Assembly (NCBI RefSeq): GCF_038967635.1
Contig: NZ_CP152413.1
Coordinates: forward strand, 2,418,001 to 2,482,000
Origin: Bradyrhizobium sp. B124
GTDB lineage: Bacteria > Pseudomonadota > Alphaproteobacteria > Rhizobiales > Xanthobacteraceae
DNA: 64,000 nucleotides
Direction of reading: 5' to 3'
Part shown: in pieces, positions 25,614 through 35,293 of the stretch
How the letters are laid out: every line of letters starts with the position of its first letter
Position numbering within the stretch: position 1 is the first letter of the stretch
Notes under the pieces: model-generated
What the model was told of the DNA's origin: nothing
What the model saw: only the letters and a program-made list of their open reading frames with translations
Database searches by the model: none
Position numbers and translations under genes: made by a program

Positions 25614-25882
25614 GGCAAGATCCCCTTCAATGCGAAACGCCTGATCGGACTCTATCACGCCCGTGTAACGGATCGGAGCGCGAAGACGTCATGCTGCGCA
25701 AAGTTGAACGGCGCCGACGTCGCGGCCGGCGAGATGGACCTCGTAGAAGACTGCATCAGCCCGGTGGAGTTTCGGCCAGGCGGCCATCAGCGCTCATCCG
25801 GACTGAGGCAACGCGCTCCCGCTGCGCCTCCGGACAGACATCAACATACCTTGGTATGGCCTCTCTGATTCCTTGTGATGCC

Positions 25883-25902
25883 CTGTACCTACGCTCGTAC
25901 AG
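25883..25902. promoter_or_regulatory. Operator-like inverted repeat ctgtac-N8-gtacag
   Basis: Perfect 6-bp arms at 25883-25888 and 25897-25902. The dyad ends where the -35 hexamer of the following promoter begins, a position typical of an activator or repressor site. Confidence 0.4.
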
Positions 25903-25930
25903 TTGAGCGATGGCGGGCGATTTTTATACT
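25903..25930 (+). promoter_or_regulatory. Sigma-70-type promoter for the 51-residue protein gene
   Basis: TTGAGC (25903-25908) and TATACT (25925-25930) are separated by 16 bp. The start codon is about 148 bp beyond the -10, which implies a long untranslated leader containing the gtgatc/gatcac dyad. Confidence 0.5.
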
Positions 25931-25987
25931 CGCGGCCACTCCAACGGGCGACCAACGACTGCGGGCGCAAAAAGTGTTCCGACATCT

Positions 25988-26001
25988 GTGATCGGGATCA
26001 C
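25988..26001. promoter_or_regulatory. 14-bp inverted repeat gtgatc-gg-gatcac in the leader
   Basis: Perfect 6-bp arms with a 2-bp centre, downstream of the predicted promoter and 76 bp before the start codon. It is more likely a DNA operator than an RNA hairpin, since the loop would be too small. Confidence 0.4.
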
Positions 26002-26077
26002 TGCACCGAGGCGTGAAGCGCAGGACTATCACGAGTAGTAAGTGTCGACTGGAACGCGGGTATCGAGGAGCACTCAC

Positions 26078-26233
26078 ATGATCGTCAACATTCAGAAGCT
26101 GAATGGCCTGTGGCACCTCATCGTCGGGTCGTGCACGATCCGCACTCCGTTCCTGGAAACCCAGAACCGGGAGTGGGTTGTCGCCTATGCCCGGCGAGTC
26201 TACCCCGGCGCCAAGGTTTTCGAACGCGACTGA
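26078..26233 (+). CDS. Small conserved-looking protein, unknown function
   Basis: 51 residues beginning MIVNIQKLNGLWHLIVG. The frame is open 12 codons further, but the ATG at 26078 has a GAGGAG ribosome site 7 bp upstream. It is charged and aromatic-rich (REWVVAYARRVYPGAKVFERD), with no signal peptide or membrane helix. It probably forms a small cytoplasmic alpha/beta fold. I do not recognise a family. Support comes from the ribosome site, the promoter at 25903-25930 and a dedicated terminator directly after it. Its stop lies 38 bp before that terminator. Confidence 0.6.
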   Translation: MIVNIQKLNGLWHLIVGSCTIRTPFLETQNREWVVAYARRVYPGAKVFERD

Positions 26234-26265
26234 TGCCGTTGCGCTTCACAGCTCACACCCCAGAC

Positions 26266-26294
26266 AAAAAGCCCCGGTTTGCTCCGGGGCTTTT
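26266..26294. terminator. Bidirectional intrinsic terminator
   Basis: gccccgg (26271-26277) and ccggggc (26284-26290) around 6 nt are preceded by five A and followed by four T. It can therefore end both the 51-residue protein gene (plus) and the hydroxylase gene (minus). Confidence 0.88.
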
Positions 26295-26321
26295 GCGTTC
26301 AACGCGGCGCGGCCGCCGCCT

Positions 26322-27251
26322 TCACCGCAGCGCCGACACCACGATCAGGCCGAGGATCAGCGCGGTCACGGAATACTTCAGCGTGTAATACACGTTCCGG
26401 TTCCACTCCTTGACCTTGCGGCTGGCGAGGTGGATCTCGTAGAGCTTGCCGAACACCTTGTTCAGCGCGCCGACATGCTCGCCATCGACGTTCTGGGTGG
26501 CCGACGCCTTGACGATGTTGTGGCTGACCCAGCGATTGATCCGGGTCATGAAGCCGTACTTCATCGGGCGCTCGACGTCGCAGAACAGGATGATGCGATT
26601 GACGTCTGTCTTGTTCTCGGCGCTGTGGATGAAGGTCTCGTCGAACATGAAGGCCTCGCCGTCGCGCCAGACGCATTCGACGCCGTCGACCAGGATGCGG
26701 CACGCGGTCGAGTTCGGCGTTACCAGGCCGAGGTGATAGCGCAGCGAGCCGGCGAAGGGATCGCGATGCGCACCGAGCTTGCCGCCGGGCGGCAGCATCG
26801 CGAACATCGCGCCGTGCACGTTCGGGATCGAGTTCAACAGCTCCACCGTCTTCGGGCACAGCGTGCGCGCCGACGGCAGGAAGTCGTCGTACCATTTCAG
26901 ATAGAACCGCTTCCAGCCGCTCTTGAAGAACGAGTAGAAGCCCCAGTCGTTGTTCTTGGCCGCGGCGCGGATGAAGCCCTCGTCGAACAGGCGCGTCGCC
27001 TCGTCGCGGATCGCCTCCCAATTTTCGGAGAGCTTCTTGAGCTCTGGAAACTGCTCGACGGGGATCACCGGCGTGTTGGGCACGGCCGAGCCCGCATACA
27101 TCAGCACATTGTAGGGCGCGAGGTAGGTCGAGTGATCGCCGAGCTGGCGGGCGAAGCGCAGCCGTTGCTTGCCGCGGAAGTGGACGTAGAGCGTGGAGGC
27201 CACCAGCACGTAGAGAATGACGAGCTGCGGCGCAAAGAGTTGTCTCAACAT
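26322..27251 (-). CDS. Aspartyl/asparaginyl beta-hydroxylase-family membrane protein (LpxO-like)
   Basis: 309 residues, about LpxO length. An N-terminal membrane helix (QLVILYVLVASTLYVHF) is followed by a cytoplasmic Fe(II)/2-oxoglutarate dioxygenase domain. The metal motif HRDPFAG (HxD) is near residue 160, the distal His is in FDETFIHSAEN, and the 2-oxoglutarate Arg is in VNRIILF. A second hydrophobic segment (YSVTALILGLIVVSAL) closes the protein. LpxO hydroxylates C2 of a secondary acyl chain of lipid A at the inner membrane, which fits an LPS-rich window. Hydroxylation of another membrane substrate cannot be excluded. Monocistronic, ending in the bidirectional terminator. Confidence 0.85.
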   Translation of the reverse strand: MLRQLFAPQLVILYVLVASTLYVHFRGKQRLRFARQLGDHSTYLAPYNVLMYAGSAVPNTPVIPVEQFPELKKLSENWEAIRDEATRLFDEGFIRAAAKNNDWGFYSFFKSGWKRFYLKWYDDFLPSARTLCPKTVELLNSIPNVHGAMFAMLPPGGKLGAHRDPFAGSLRYHLGLVTPNSTACRILVDGVECVWRDGEAFMFDETFIHSAENKTDVNRIILFCDVERPMKYGFMTRINRWVSHNIVKASATQNVDGEHVGALNKVFGKLYEIHLASRKVKEWNRNVYYTLKYSVTALILGLIVVSALR

Positions 27252-27610
27252 GGTCCGTCTATGATCGCAGCGCGCCGATGCTCTCCATGCACCGCCCCGT
27301 AGCAGCCTGGACCCTCGATGGGCGGCTTAGCCCCGGGGCGGCGAAGCGCAACGCCGACCGCGAAAACTCCCCTTGTTTCATCCTGACTTGGCACTGCGGC
27401 GATATCCGGCGTGGGCCGGAAGCCCGCCGCGGTGTCGCCCGGCAAAACGATGTAAGCATTCGCTCACCGATTTGAAGCGCCGCGCCGTTGCAGGATCAAC
27501 CCTGTGGCATCAAGGACACATTATTCGCCATTGACAAACTGATTAGATAATTACTAATTCTGCGGCCCGCCGGAGAACGGGGACATCCAAGAGGAAATCC
27601 AGCAGGAGGA
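27252..27610. other. 359-bp divergent intergenic region before the catabolic operon
   Basis: No gene is supported. The right end holds the predicted promoter of the 27611 operon. The remaining ~280 bp is GC-rich with no clear motif. Confidence 0.5.
27531..27559 (+). promoter_or_regulatory. Promoter with overlapping operator for the 27611-32127 operon
   Basis: A consensus -35 TTGACA lies at 27531-27536 and an AT-rich -10 region at about 27552-27558. The -10 region contains an inverted repeat, attag (27542-27546) and ctaat (27554-27558). The operon's own IclR protein is a natural candidate to bind it. The start codon is 52 bp further. Confidence 0.5.
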
Positions 27611-28813
27611 ATGATGAGACAATTTTTGGCGGCAGCCATTCTCGCGGCGATGACGACGGCCGCTCACGCCCAGGTTTCCGACGACGTCGTGCGCATCGGG
27701 GTGCTGACCGACCTGTCGAGCTGGGGGCGCGACAATTCCGGCCCGGGCTCGGTCGAGGCGGCCAAGATGGCGGTCGAGGAATTCGGCCCCACCGTGCTCG
27801 GCAAGCCGATCGAGATCATCTCCGCCGACCACCAGATGAAGACCGACGTCGGCGTTCAGATCGCCCGCGGCTGGTTCGACAACGGCAAGGTCGATGCGAT
27901 CGCCGACATCCCGAACTCCGGCATTGCGATCGCCGTGCACAACATGGTGCGCGAGCGCAACAAGGTCGCGCTGCTGTCCGGACCCGGCGCGAGCTCGCTG
28001 ACCGACGAATTGTGCAGCCCCAACACCGTGCACTTCACCTACGACACCTATGCGCTGTCGAAGGTCACGGCCTCGGCCGTGATCGCGGAGGGCGGCAAGT
28101 CCTGGTACTTCATCACCGCGGACTACGCCTTCGGCCAGCAGCTCGAGAAGGATGCGACGCGCTTCATCAACGAGATGGGCGGCAAGGTGCTCGGCAGCGT
28201 GCGGCACCCGACCAACACGGCCGACTTCTCCTCGTTTGCGCTGCAGGCGCAGAGCTCGAAGGCGGATGTGGTGGCATTCGCCAATGCCGGCCAGGACACC
28301 GACAATTCGATCAAGCAGTCCGGCGAGTTCGGCCTCGTGCAGGGCGGCCAGAAGCTGGTCGGCCTTCTGATGTTCGACACCGACGTGCATGCGATCGGGC
28401 TCAACGCCGCACAGGGCACCTACATGACGACAGCGTCCTACTGGAACATGGACGAGAAGACCCGCGCCTGGTCGAAGAAATTCTACGCCCGCACCAACGT
28501 GATGCCGACCATGATCCAGACCGGCGTCTACGGCTCGGTGCTGCATTATCTCAAGGCGATCCAGGCAGCCGGCACCGATGATCCGAAAGCGGTGATGGCC
28601 AAGATGCGCGAGCTGCCGATCGAGGACACCTTCGTGCATGGCGGCAAGCTGCGCGAAGACGGCCGCGTCATCCGCGACATGTATCTGGCGAAGGTGAGGA
28701 AGCCCTCGGAATCCAAGGAGCCGTGGGACTATCTCGACATCATCAAGACGGTGAAGGGCGAAGACGCCTATCGTCCGGTGTCAGAGTCCAAGTGCCCGCT
28801 GCTCAAGAAATAG
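27611..28813 (+). CDS. ABC transporter substrate-binding protein (amide/branched-chain amino acid type), no permease alongside
   Basis: 400 residues. A signal peptide (MMRQFLAAAILAAMTTAAHA) precedes a periplasmic-binding fold of the Leu/Ile/Val-binding family. VRIGVLTDLSSWGRDNSGPGS opens the mature protein, and AKMAVEEFG and ALLSGPGASSLTDELC match the family pattern. AGGAGGA directly precedes the start. It is the first gene of a four-gene operon with an FAD dehydrogenase, an SDR and an IclR regulator. Unusually, no permease or ATPase gene is present, so it may borrow another HAAT permease or serve as a sensor. Ligands of such proteins in relatives of Rhodopseudomonas include aromatic and alicyclic acids. 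Confidence 0.9.
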   Translation: MMRQFLAAAILAAMTTAAHAQVSDDVVRIGVLTDLSSWGRDNSGPGSVEAAKMAVEEFGPTVLGKPIEIISADHQMKTDVGVQIARGWFDNGKVDAIADIPNSGIAIAVHNMVRERNKVALLSGPGASSLTDELCSPNTVHFTYDTYALSKVTASAVIAEGGKSWYFITADYAFGQQLEKDATRFINEMGGKVLGSVRHPTNTADFSSFALQAQSSKADVVAFANAGQDTDNSIKQSGEFGLVQGGQKLVGLLMFDTDVHAIGLNAAQGTYMTTASYWNMDEKTRAWSKKFYARTNVMPTMIQTGVYGSVLHYLKAIQAAGTDDPKAVMAKMRELPIEDTFVHGGKLREDGRVIRDMYLAKVRKPSESKEPWDYLDIIKTVKGEDAYRPVSESKCPLLKK

Positions 28814-28823
28814 GATCGATCGC

Positions 28824-30542
28824 GTGGCCAACGAAGAAACGTATGACTGCGACGCGCTCGTCGTCGGCTCCGGCTGCGCCGGGCTGTCGGCGGCGGTCAC
28901 CGCCGGCCATCACGGCCTGAAAGTCCTCGTCGTCGAGAAGGAGCCGCGCTTCGGCGGCACCACCGCGCGCTCCGGCGGCTGGTTGTGGATTCCCGGCACC
29001 TCGCTCGCGAAGGCCTGGGGCATCGAGGAGAGCCCCGATCAGGCCAGGACCTATCTGCGCCATGAGGCCGGCAACAGCTTCGATGCCGCGCGCGTCGATG
29101 CGTTCCTGACCGAAGGTCCGAAGGCGATCGACTTCTTCACCACGAAGACCGCCGTGCGCTTCGACATGCCGCTGACCTTCCCAGACTATCATGCCGAAGC
29201 GCCCGGCGGCGCGCAGGGCGGCCGCTCGATGGTGACGCGGCCGTTCGACGCCCGCGAACTCGGCGACGCCCTCAAAAATCTCGGCAGCCCCCTGCCCGAG
29301 CTCACCGTGTTCGGCATGATGCTCGGCTCCGGCAAGGAGATCGTCCATTTCATGCGCGCGACGCGGTCACTGACCTCGGCGGCCTATGTCGCCAAGCGGC
29401 TGTCGAAGCACGCGATGGACGTGATGCGCAACGGCCGCGGCATGACGCTGACCAACGGCAATGCGCTGGCCGGCCGGCTGGCGAAATCCGCCTTCGACCT
29501 CAAGATCCCGCTCTGGCTCAACTCGCCGGTGCGCGAATTGATCGTCGAGAACGGCGTGGTGCGCGGCGCGGTGATCGCGCGCGAGGGCCGCACCATCCGC
29601 GTCAACGCCAAGCGCGGCGTCGTGCTTGCCTGCGGCGGCTTCCCGCATGACGTCGCGCGGCGGCAGAAACTTTTTCCGCACGCGCCGACCGGGAAGGAGC
29701 ACTATTCGCCGGGACCTGTCGGCAACACCGGCGACGGTCTGCGGCTCGCGGAGTCGGCCGGCGGCCGCGTCGAGGACTCGCTGCCGAATGCCGCGGCCTG
29801 GGTGCCGGTCTCGGTCACCACGCGCAAGGACGGCTCGAAGGGCGTGATGCCGCATTTCATCGACCGCGCCAAACCCGGCGTGATCGCGGTGATGCGCGAC
29901 GGCAAGCGCTTTGCCAATGAAGGCAATTCCTACCACGACTTCGTGCAGGCGATGATCAGGGCGGCGAAGCCCGGCGAGGAGATCGCGGCCTATCTCGTCT
30001 GCGATCACGAGACGCTGCGCAAATATGGCCTCGGCTGCGTGCCGCCGCGCCCGATGCCGCTCGGCCACCATCTGAAGACCGGCTATCTCAAGCGCGGCGC
30101 GACGCTGGCGGAGCTTGCCGCGCAAGCCGGCATCGATGCGAAGGCGCTCGAGGCAACCATCGCGGCGTTCAACGCAACCGCGGCGGAGGGCCGCGACCCC
30201 GCCTTCGGCAAGGGCTCGCGCGCCTATAACCGTTACCAGGGCGATGCGCTGCACGGCCCCAATCCGTGCGTCGCGCCGATCCAGCACGGGCCGTTCTACG
30301 CCATCAAGATGGTGGTCGGCGATCTCGGCACCTATGCCGGCATCCGCACCGACGCCAACGCCCGCGCGCTCGACGCCGATGGGCAGCCGATTGCCGGCCT
30401 CTATGCAGCCGGAAACGACATGGCGAGCATCATGGGCGGCAACTATCCCGGCGCCGGCATCACGCTCGGGCCCGCGCTGACCTTCGGCTACATCGCAGGC
30501 AAGCACATCGCCGGTGCCGCGGCGGAAAGCAGCGCGGCATGA
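28824..30542 (+). CDS. FAD-dependent dehydrogenase, 3-ketosteroid delta1-dehydrogenase/fumarate reductase superfamily
   Basis: 572 residues. The N-terminal dinucleotide motif DALVVGSGCAGLSAAVTA is followed by LVVEKEPRFGGTTARSGGW, the FAD_binding_2 pattern. The C-terminal GGNYPGAGITLGPALTFGY is characteristic of KstD-like enzymes that introduce a double bond next to a ketone. There is no signal peptide, so it is cytoplasmic. It starts 10 bp after the binding-protein gene and overlaps the SDR by 4 bp. Together they suggest oxidation of an imported alicyclic or steroid-like ketone; the substrate is inference. Confidence 0.87.
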   Translation: MANEETYDCDALVVGSGCAGLSAAVTAGHHGLKVLVVEKEPRFGGTTARSGGWLWIPGTSLAKAWGIEESPDQARTYLRHEAGNSFDAARVDAFLTEGPKAIDFFTTKTAVRFDMPLTFPDYHAEAPGGAQGGRSMVTRPFDARELGDALKNLGSPLPELTVFGMMLGSGKEIVHFMRATRSLTSAAYVAKRLSKHAMDVMRNGRGMTLTNGNALAGRLAKSAFDLKIPLWLNSPVRELIVENGVVRGAVIAREGRTIRVNAKRGVVLACGGFPHDVARRQKLFPHAPTGKEHYSPGPVGNTGDGLRLAESAGGRVEDSLPNAAAWVPVSVTTRKDGSKGVMPHFIDRAKPGVIAVMRDGKRFANEGNSYHDFVQAMIRAAKPGEEIAAYLVCDHETLRKYGLGCVPPRPMPLGHHLKTGYLKRGATLAELAAQAGIDAKALEATIAAFNATAAEGRDPAFGKGSRAYNRYQGDALHGPNPCVAPIQHGPFYAIKMVVGDLGTYAGIRTDANARALDADGQPIAGLYAAGNDMASIMGGNYPGAGITLGPALTFGYIAGKHIAGAAAESSAA

Positions 30543-31303
30543 GCACGATGGCGTCCCTGCTCGCGGGCAAGCGCGCATTGGTGACCGGCGCCGCGCACGG
30601 CAACGGACGCGCCATCGCGCTTGGCCTCGCGGCGCATGGCGCCGACGTCGTGGTCGCCGACATCGATCGCGCCGGCGTCGAACAGACCGCAGCCGATATT
30701 CGCCAGCGCGGCCGCGCGGCCTGGTCGTTCGAACTCGACGTGACCGATGCCGAGGCGTGCTCCGCCCTGGCGCAGGGTGTGGCGCGCGAGGTCGGTCCGA
30801 TCGCGATCCTGGTCAACAATGCCGGGATCATCATCCGTGAGGGCATCTGTTCGCCCCGTGCGCAGGAGAATTGGCGGCGGGTGCTCGACGTCAACCTGAC
30901 CGGCACATTCAACGTCACCCACGCCTTCCTGCCGGCGCTGCGCGAGACACGCGGCACGATCATCAACCTCGGCTCGATCGCCTCCTTCCTCGGCGTTGCC
31001 GATACGCTGGGCTACGCGCCGTCGAAGGGCGGCGTGAAACTCCTCACCCAGGCGCTGGCCCGCGAGCTTGCCGCCGACGGCATCAGAGTCAATGCGATCG
31101 CGCCCGGCGTGATCGAGACCGCGATGACCGAGGCGACCCGCAACGACCCTGCCCGGCTCGCCGGCTTTCTGGGCCGCACGCCGCTCGGCCGCGTCGGACG
31201 GCCGGAGGAGCTGGCCGGTCCGGTGGTGTTCCTGGCGTCGGAGCTGGCATCTTATGTGAACGGCGTGACCCTGCCCGTCGACGGAGGGTTTCTCGCCGTA
31301 TAA
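30539..31303 (+). CDS. Short-chain dehydrogenase/reductase (classical SDR)
   Basis: 254 residues. TGAAHGNGRAIALG is the cofactor motif, followed by NNAG, a catalytic Ser in NLGSIAS and YAPSK (YxxxK). NAIAPGVIETAMT and the C-terminal NGVTLPVDGGF match 3-oxoacyl reductase-like SDRs. The ATG overlaps the dehydrogenase stop (ATGA), so translation is coupled; an ATG three codons in is an alternative. It probably interconverts an alcohol and ketone in the same pathway as the FAD enzyme. The acidic residue after strand 2 (VVADIDRAG) favours NAD(H). Confidence 0.9.
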   Translation: MSTMASLLAGKRALVTGAAHGNGRAIALGLAAHGADVVVADIDRAGVEQTAADIRQRGRAAWSFELDVTDAEACSALAQGVAREVGPIAILVNNAGIIIREGICSPRAQENWRRVLDVNLTGTFNVTHAFLPALRETRGTIINLGSIASFLGVADTLGYAPSKGGVKLLTQALARELAADGIRVNAIAPGVIETAMTEATRNDPARLAGFLGRTPLGRVGRPEELAGPVVFLASELASYVNGVTLPVDGGFLAV

Positions 31304-31332
31304 GCAAATCGTCGAAGAACTGACAGGGCGAC

Positions 31333-32127
31333 ATGACGAGAGAAAGCCGCGGCATACAATCGATCGAGGTCGGCGGAGAATTGCTCCGCGCGCTCGCCCG
31401 CAGCGGCGAACCGATGATGCTGCGCGATCTCGCCCGCGAAGCCGGCATGCCGCCGGCCAAGGCGCATCCCTACCTCGTGAGTTTCTCCCGCATCGGCCTG
31501 ATCGAGCAGGACGAGACCACCGGCCGCTATGAGATCGGGGCGTTGGCGCTCGAGCTCGGCCTGATCAGCCTGCGCCGGCTCTCCGCGGTGCGGATCGCGA
31601 CGCCGCGGATCGCCGCGCTCGCCGACAGCATCAATCATGCGGTGTCGCTGTCGGTTTGGGGCACCCACGGCGCGACCGTGGTGCGGCTCGAGGAGCCGAG
31701 CCATCCCGTGCATATCGCGATGCGCGTCGGATCGGTGGTGGCACTGCTCGAAACCGCGACCGGCCGCGCCTTCGCCGCCTTCATGCCGCCGAACGCCGTC
31801 AAGACGGCGCTCGAGAGCGGCCTCGACCGCCTCGGCGTCGGCTACAATCCGAAACGCGAGACCATCACCGCGAAGACCACGGAGATGCTTGCCGAGGTGC
31901 AGAGCCGCGGGCTCGCGCGCGCGATCGGCGATCCGCTTCCCGGCGTCAACGCCTTCGCCGCCCCGGTGTTCGATCACGCCGGCCACGTCGCTTTGGTCAT
32001 CACGGCGATGGGCCCGGAGGGCACCTTCGACGCCAGCTGGGACAGTGCGATCGCAACCGCGCTGCGTGATTGCGCGAGCGACATCTCGCGGCAGCTCGGG
32101 CACGGCACGGTGCGGACATCGGCGTGA
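31333..32127 (+). CDS. IclR-family transcriptional regulator
   Basis: 264 residues. The N-terminal winged HTH (GGELLRALARSGEPMMLRDL, then REAGMPPAKAHPYLVSFSRI) is followed by the IclR effector domain. That domain has the typical IAALADSINHAVSLSVW and AIGDPLPGVNAFAAPVFDH. It lies 29 bp after the SDR as the last gene of the operon and probably senses the substrate or an intermediate. A site at the promoter dyad 27542-27558 would allow autoregulation. IclR proteins act as repressors or activators; the direction is not predictable here. Confidence 0.92.
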   Translation: MTRESRGIQSIEVGGELLRALARSGEPMMLRDLAREAGMPPAKAHPYLVSFSRIGLIEQDETTGRYEIGALALELGLISLRRLSAVRIATPRIAALADSINHAVSLSVWGTHGATVVRLEEPSHPVHIAMRVGSVVALLETATGRAFAAFMPPNAVKTALESGLDRLGVGYNPKRETITAKTTEMLAEVQSRGLARAIGDPLPGVNAFAAPVFDHAGHVALVITAMGPEGTFDASWDSAIATALRDCASDISRQLGHGTVRTSA

Positions 32128-32190
32128 TGGTGAGCCCTCCCCGCCGTCATTCCCCGGTGCGAATGCGAAGCTGCGTCCCAGCCTACATCT

Positions 32191-32293
32191 GTCGTCGCCC
32201 GGTCTTGACCGGGCGATCCAGTACGCCGCGGCCTCTCGGCTCAAGCACAGCCGTCGCTGGAATACTGGATCGCCCGGTCAAGCCGGGCGATGA
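32191..32293. repeat. REP doublet, core type A, copy 1
   Basis: Two hairpins built on cgcccggt/accgggcg stand in opposite orientation. The outer ends (32191-32223 and 32264-32293) are near-perfect inverted repeats of each other. The 24-bp core at 32215-32238 recurs exactly at 57444-57467, where the flanking hairpins have a different sequence. Confidence 0.75.
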
Positions 32294-32425
32294 CACCGAG
32301 ATGAAGTACGCAATGACCGTGCATCGCATCGCGCGAGAACCATCCTCATCGTCGTCCCGGCGAAGGCGGTGGATTTGAGCGACGTCAGAGAACCGCAGCC
32401 GACTTGTCACCCACACCACTTCAGC

Positions 32426-32450
32426 AAAAAGCCCCGGACGATGCCGGGGC
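32426..32450 (-). terminator. Intrinsic terminator of ahcY
   Basis: gccccgg/ccggggc (32431-32437 with 32444-32450) around 6 nt is followed on the minus strand by five T. It lies 31 bp past the ahcY stop. Confidence 0.88.
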
Positions 32451-32481
32451 TCTTCACTTGATCGATTGCTGCGAGCGCAGA

Positions 32482-33909
32482 TCAGTAGCGGTAGTGGTCC
32501 GACTTGTACGGACCTTCCTGCTTGACGCCGATGTAGTCGGCCTGGTCCTTGCGCAGCTCGGTCAGCTTGACGCCGATCTTGGCGAGATGCAGGCGGGCGA
32601 CCTTCTCGTCGAGCGTCTTCGGCAGCACGTAGACCTTCTTGGCGTACTTGCCGTCCTTGTTGTTGGCGAACAGCTCGATCTGCGCCAGCGTCTGGTTGGT
32701 GAACGAGGCCGACATCACGAAGGACGGATGGCCCATCGCATTGCCGAGGTTCACGAGGCGGCCTTCCGACAGCATGATGATGCGGTGCTTGTCGGGGAAT
32801 TCGATCTCGTCGACCTGCGGCTTGATGTTGGTCCACTTCAGATTGCGCAGCGAAGCGATCTGGATCTCGTTGTCGAAGTGACCGATGTTGCAGACGATGG
32901 CGCGATCCTTCATCGCGCGCATGTGCTCGATGGTGATGATGTCCTTGTTGCCGGTGGCGGTGACGAAGATGTCGGCGCGCGGCGCCGCGTCTTCCATGGT
33001 CACGACCTCATAGCCTTCCATCGCCGCCTGCAGCGCGCAGATCGGATCGACTTCGGAGACCATGACGCGGCAGCCGGCCTGGCGCAGCGAGGCGGCCGAG
33101 CCCTTGCCGACATCGCCGAAGCCCGCGACCATCGCGACCTTGCCCGACAGCATCACGTCGGTGCCGCGGCGGATGCCGTCGACCAGCGACTCGCGGCAGC
33201 CATAGAGGTTGTCGAACTTCGACTTGGTGACGCTGTCGTTGACGTTGATCGCCGGGAACAGCAGCGTGCCCTTGTTGGCCATCTCGTACAGGCGATGCAC
33301 GCCCGTGGTGGTCTCTTCCGAGACGCCCTGGATGTTCTTGGCGATCTCGGCGAAGTAGCCCTTCGGCTTCTCCTTGAGGAGACGCTTGACCAGCGCGTAG
33401 AAGATCTCTTCTTCCTCGGAGGTCGGCTTGTCGAGGAAGGCGGTGTCGCCCTGCTCGGCGCGGTAGCCGGCATGCACCAGCATGGTGGCGTCGCCGCCGT
33501 CATCGAGGATCATGTTGGGCGTGCCGCCGCCATGCCAGTCGAACAGCTTGGCGGTGTAGTCCCAATACTCGGTCAGCGTCTCGCCCTTCACGGCGAACAC
33601 CGGAATACCGGCCGCGGCGATCGCGGCGGCGGCGTGATCCTGCGTCGAATAGATGTTGCAGGAGACCCAGCGGATGTCGGCGCCGAGCGCAGCCAGCGTC
33701 TCGATCAGCACGGCGGTCTGGATCGTCATGTGCAGCGAGCCCGCGATGCGCGCGCCCTTCAGCGGCTGCTTGGGGCCGAACTCTTCGCGGGTGGCCATCA
33801 GGCCGGGCATCTCGGTCTCGGCCAGCGAGATCTCCTTGCGGCCGAAATCGGCGAGCGCAATGTCCTTGACGATGTAGTCGGTGAAGCCGGGCTTCGTGGG
33901 GGCGTTCAT
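32482..33909 (-). CDS. ahcY: Adenosylhomocysteinase (S-adenosyl-L-homocysteine hydrolase)
   Basis: 475 residues, the length of the alphaproteobacterial enzyme. Signatures are [27 protein letters not shown] near 260 (NAD site), the insertion [21 protein letters not shown] seen in longer AhcYs, and a C-terminal KSDHYRY whose Lys/Tyr contact NAD. It hydrolyses SAH to adenosine and homocysteine, removing the product inhibitor of methyltransferases. It lies 127 bp after metK on the same strand; a REP-like element fills that gap. No SAH riboswitch fold was recognised upstream. Ends in an intrinsic terminator. Confidence 0.97.
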   Translation of the reverse strand: MNAPTKPGFTDYIVKDIALADFGRKEISLAETEMPGLMATREEFGPKQPLKGARIAGSLHMTIQTAVLIETLAALGADIRWVSCNIYSTQDHAAAAIAAAGIPVFAVKGETLTEYWDYTAKLFDWHGGGTPNMILDDGGDATMLVHAGYRAEQGDTAFLDKPTSEEEEIFYALVKRLLKEKPKGYFAEIAKNIQGVSEETTTGVHRLYEMANKGTLLFPAINVNDSVTKSKFDNLYGCRESLVDGIRRGTDVMLSGKVAMVAGFGDVGKGSAASLRQAGCRVMVSEVDPICALQAAMEGYEVVTMEDAAPRADIFVTATGNKDIITIEHMRAMKDRAIVCNIGHFDNEIQIASLRNLKWTNIKPQVDEIEFPDKHRIIMLSEGRLVNLGNAMGHPSFVMSASFTNQTLAQIELFANNKDGKYAKKVYVLPKTLDEKVARLHLAKIGVKLTELRKDQADYIGVKQEGPYKSDHYRY

Positions 33910-33932
33910 TTGAGCGTCCTGTTGTTGAACTG

Positions 33933-34030
33933 GTCATTCCGGGGCGCCGCGCAGCGGCGAACCCGGAATCTCGATGGGATGAAGGAAGGTCTCCGGTTCG
34001 CCTCGCAGTCGCGAGCGTCCCGGAATGTCG
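33933..34030. repeat. REP-like palindromic element between metK and ahcY
   Basis: tcattccggg begins the element and tcccggaatg ends it. Inside, cattccgggg and cccggaat form a hairpin. It occupies nearly all the spacer between the two methyl-cycle genes and may influence metK/ahcY mRNA processing. Confidence 0.6.
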
Positions 34031-34036
34031 CAAGCG

Positions 34037-35236
<1,200 letters not shown>

Positions 35237-35293
35237 GCAAACCCCTTGTTTCGTCGAAGTCCGACGTTGGTTGGTGAATATGTCCCCGGAATG

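Larger units (their letters stand above)
25614..26077. other. 464-bp intergenic region upstream of the 51-residue protein gene
   Basis: No gene is supported. The region holds three short dyads: catacc/ggtatg (25845-25858), ctgtac/gtacag (25883-25902) and gtgatc/gatcac (25988-26001). It also holds a good sigma-70 promoter reading toward 26078. The left half, next to maeA, shows nothing further. Confidence 0.55.
32128..32481. other. 354-bp convergent intergenic region with REP doublet and terminator
   Basis: Between the IclR gene and ahcY there is no supported gene. It contains a REP doublet (32191-32293) and the ahcY terminator (32426-32450). The remaining sequence is unremarkable. Confidence 0.6.

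Noticed and set aside
25691..25906. Possible small plus-strand gene in the gap next to maeA
   Set aside because: No ribosome site, a composition of Arg/Gly/Ser runs, and overlap with the promoter dyads of the 26078 gene.
32150..32400. CRISPR or insertion-sequence remnant in the repeat-rich gap
   Set aside because: The repeats are inverted hairpin pairs, not regularly spaced direct repeats, and no transposase or cas gene is near.
33910..34036. SAH riboswitch in front of ahcY
   Set aside because: The spacer is filled by a REP-like palindrome and does not show the SAH-riboswitch pattern.
35237..35293. SAM riboswitch in front of metK
   Set aside because: The 57-bp spacer has only a short gtcg/cgac hairpin and lacks the conserved bases of the SAM-II or SAM-I folds. 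The gap is also shorter than most such elements plus a leader.
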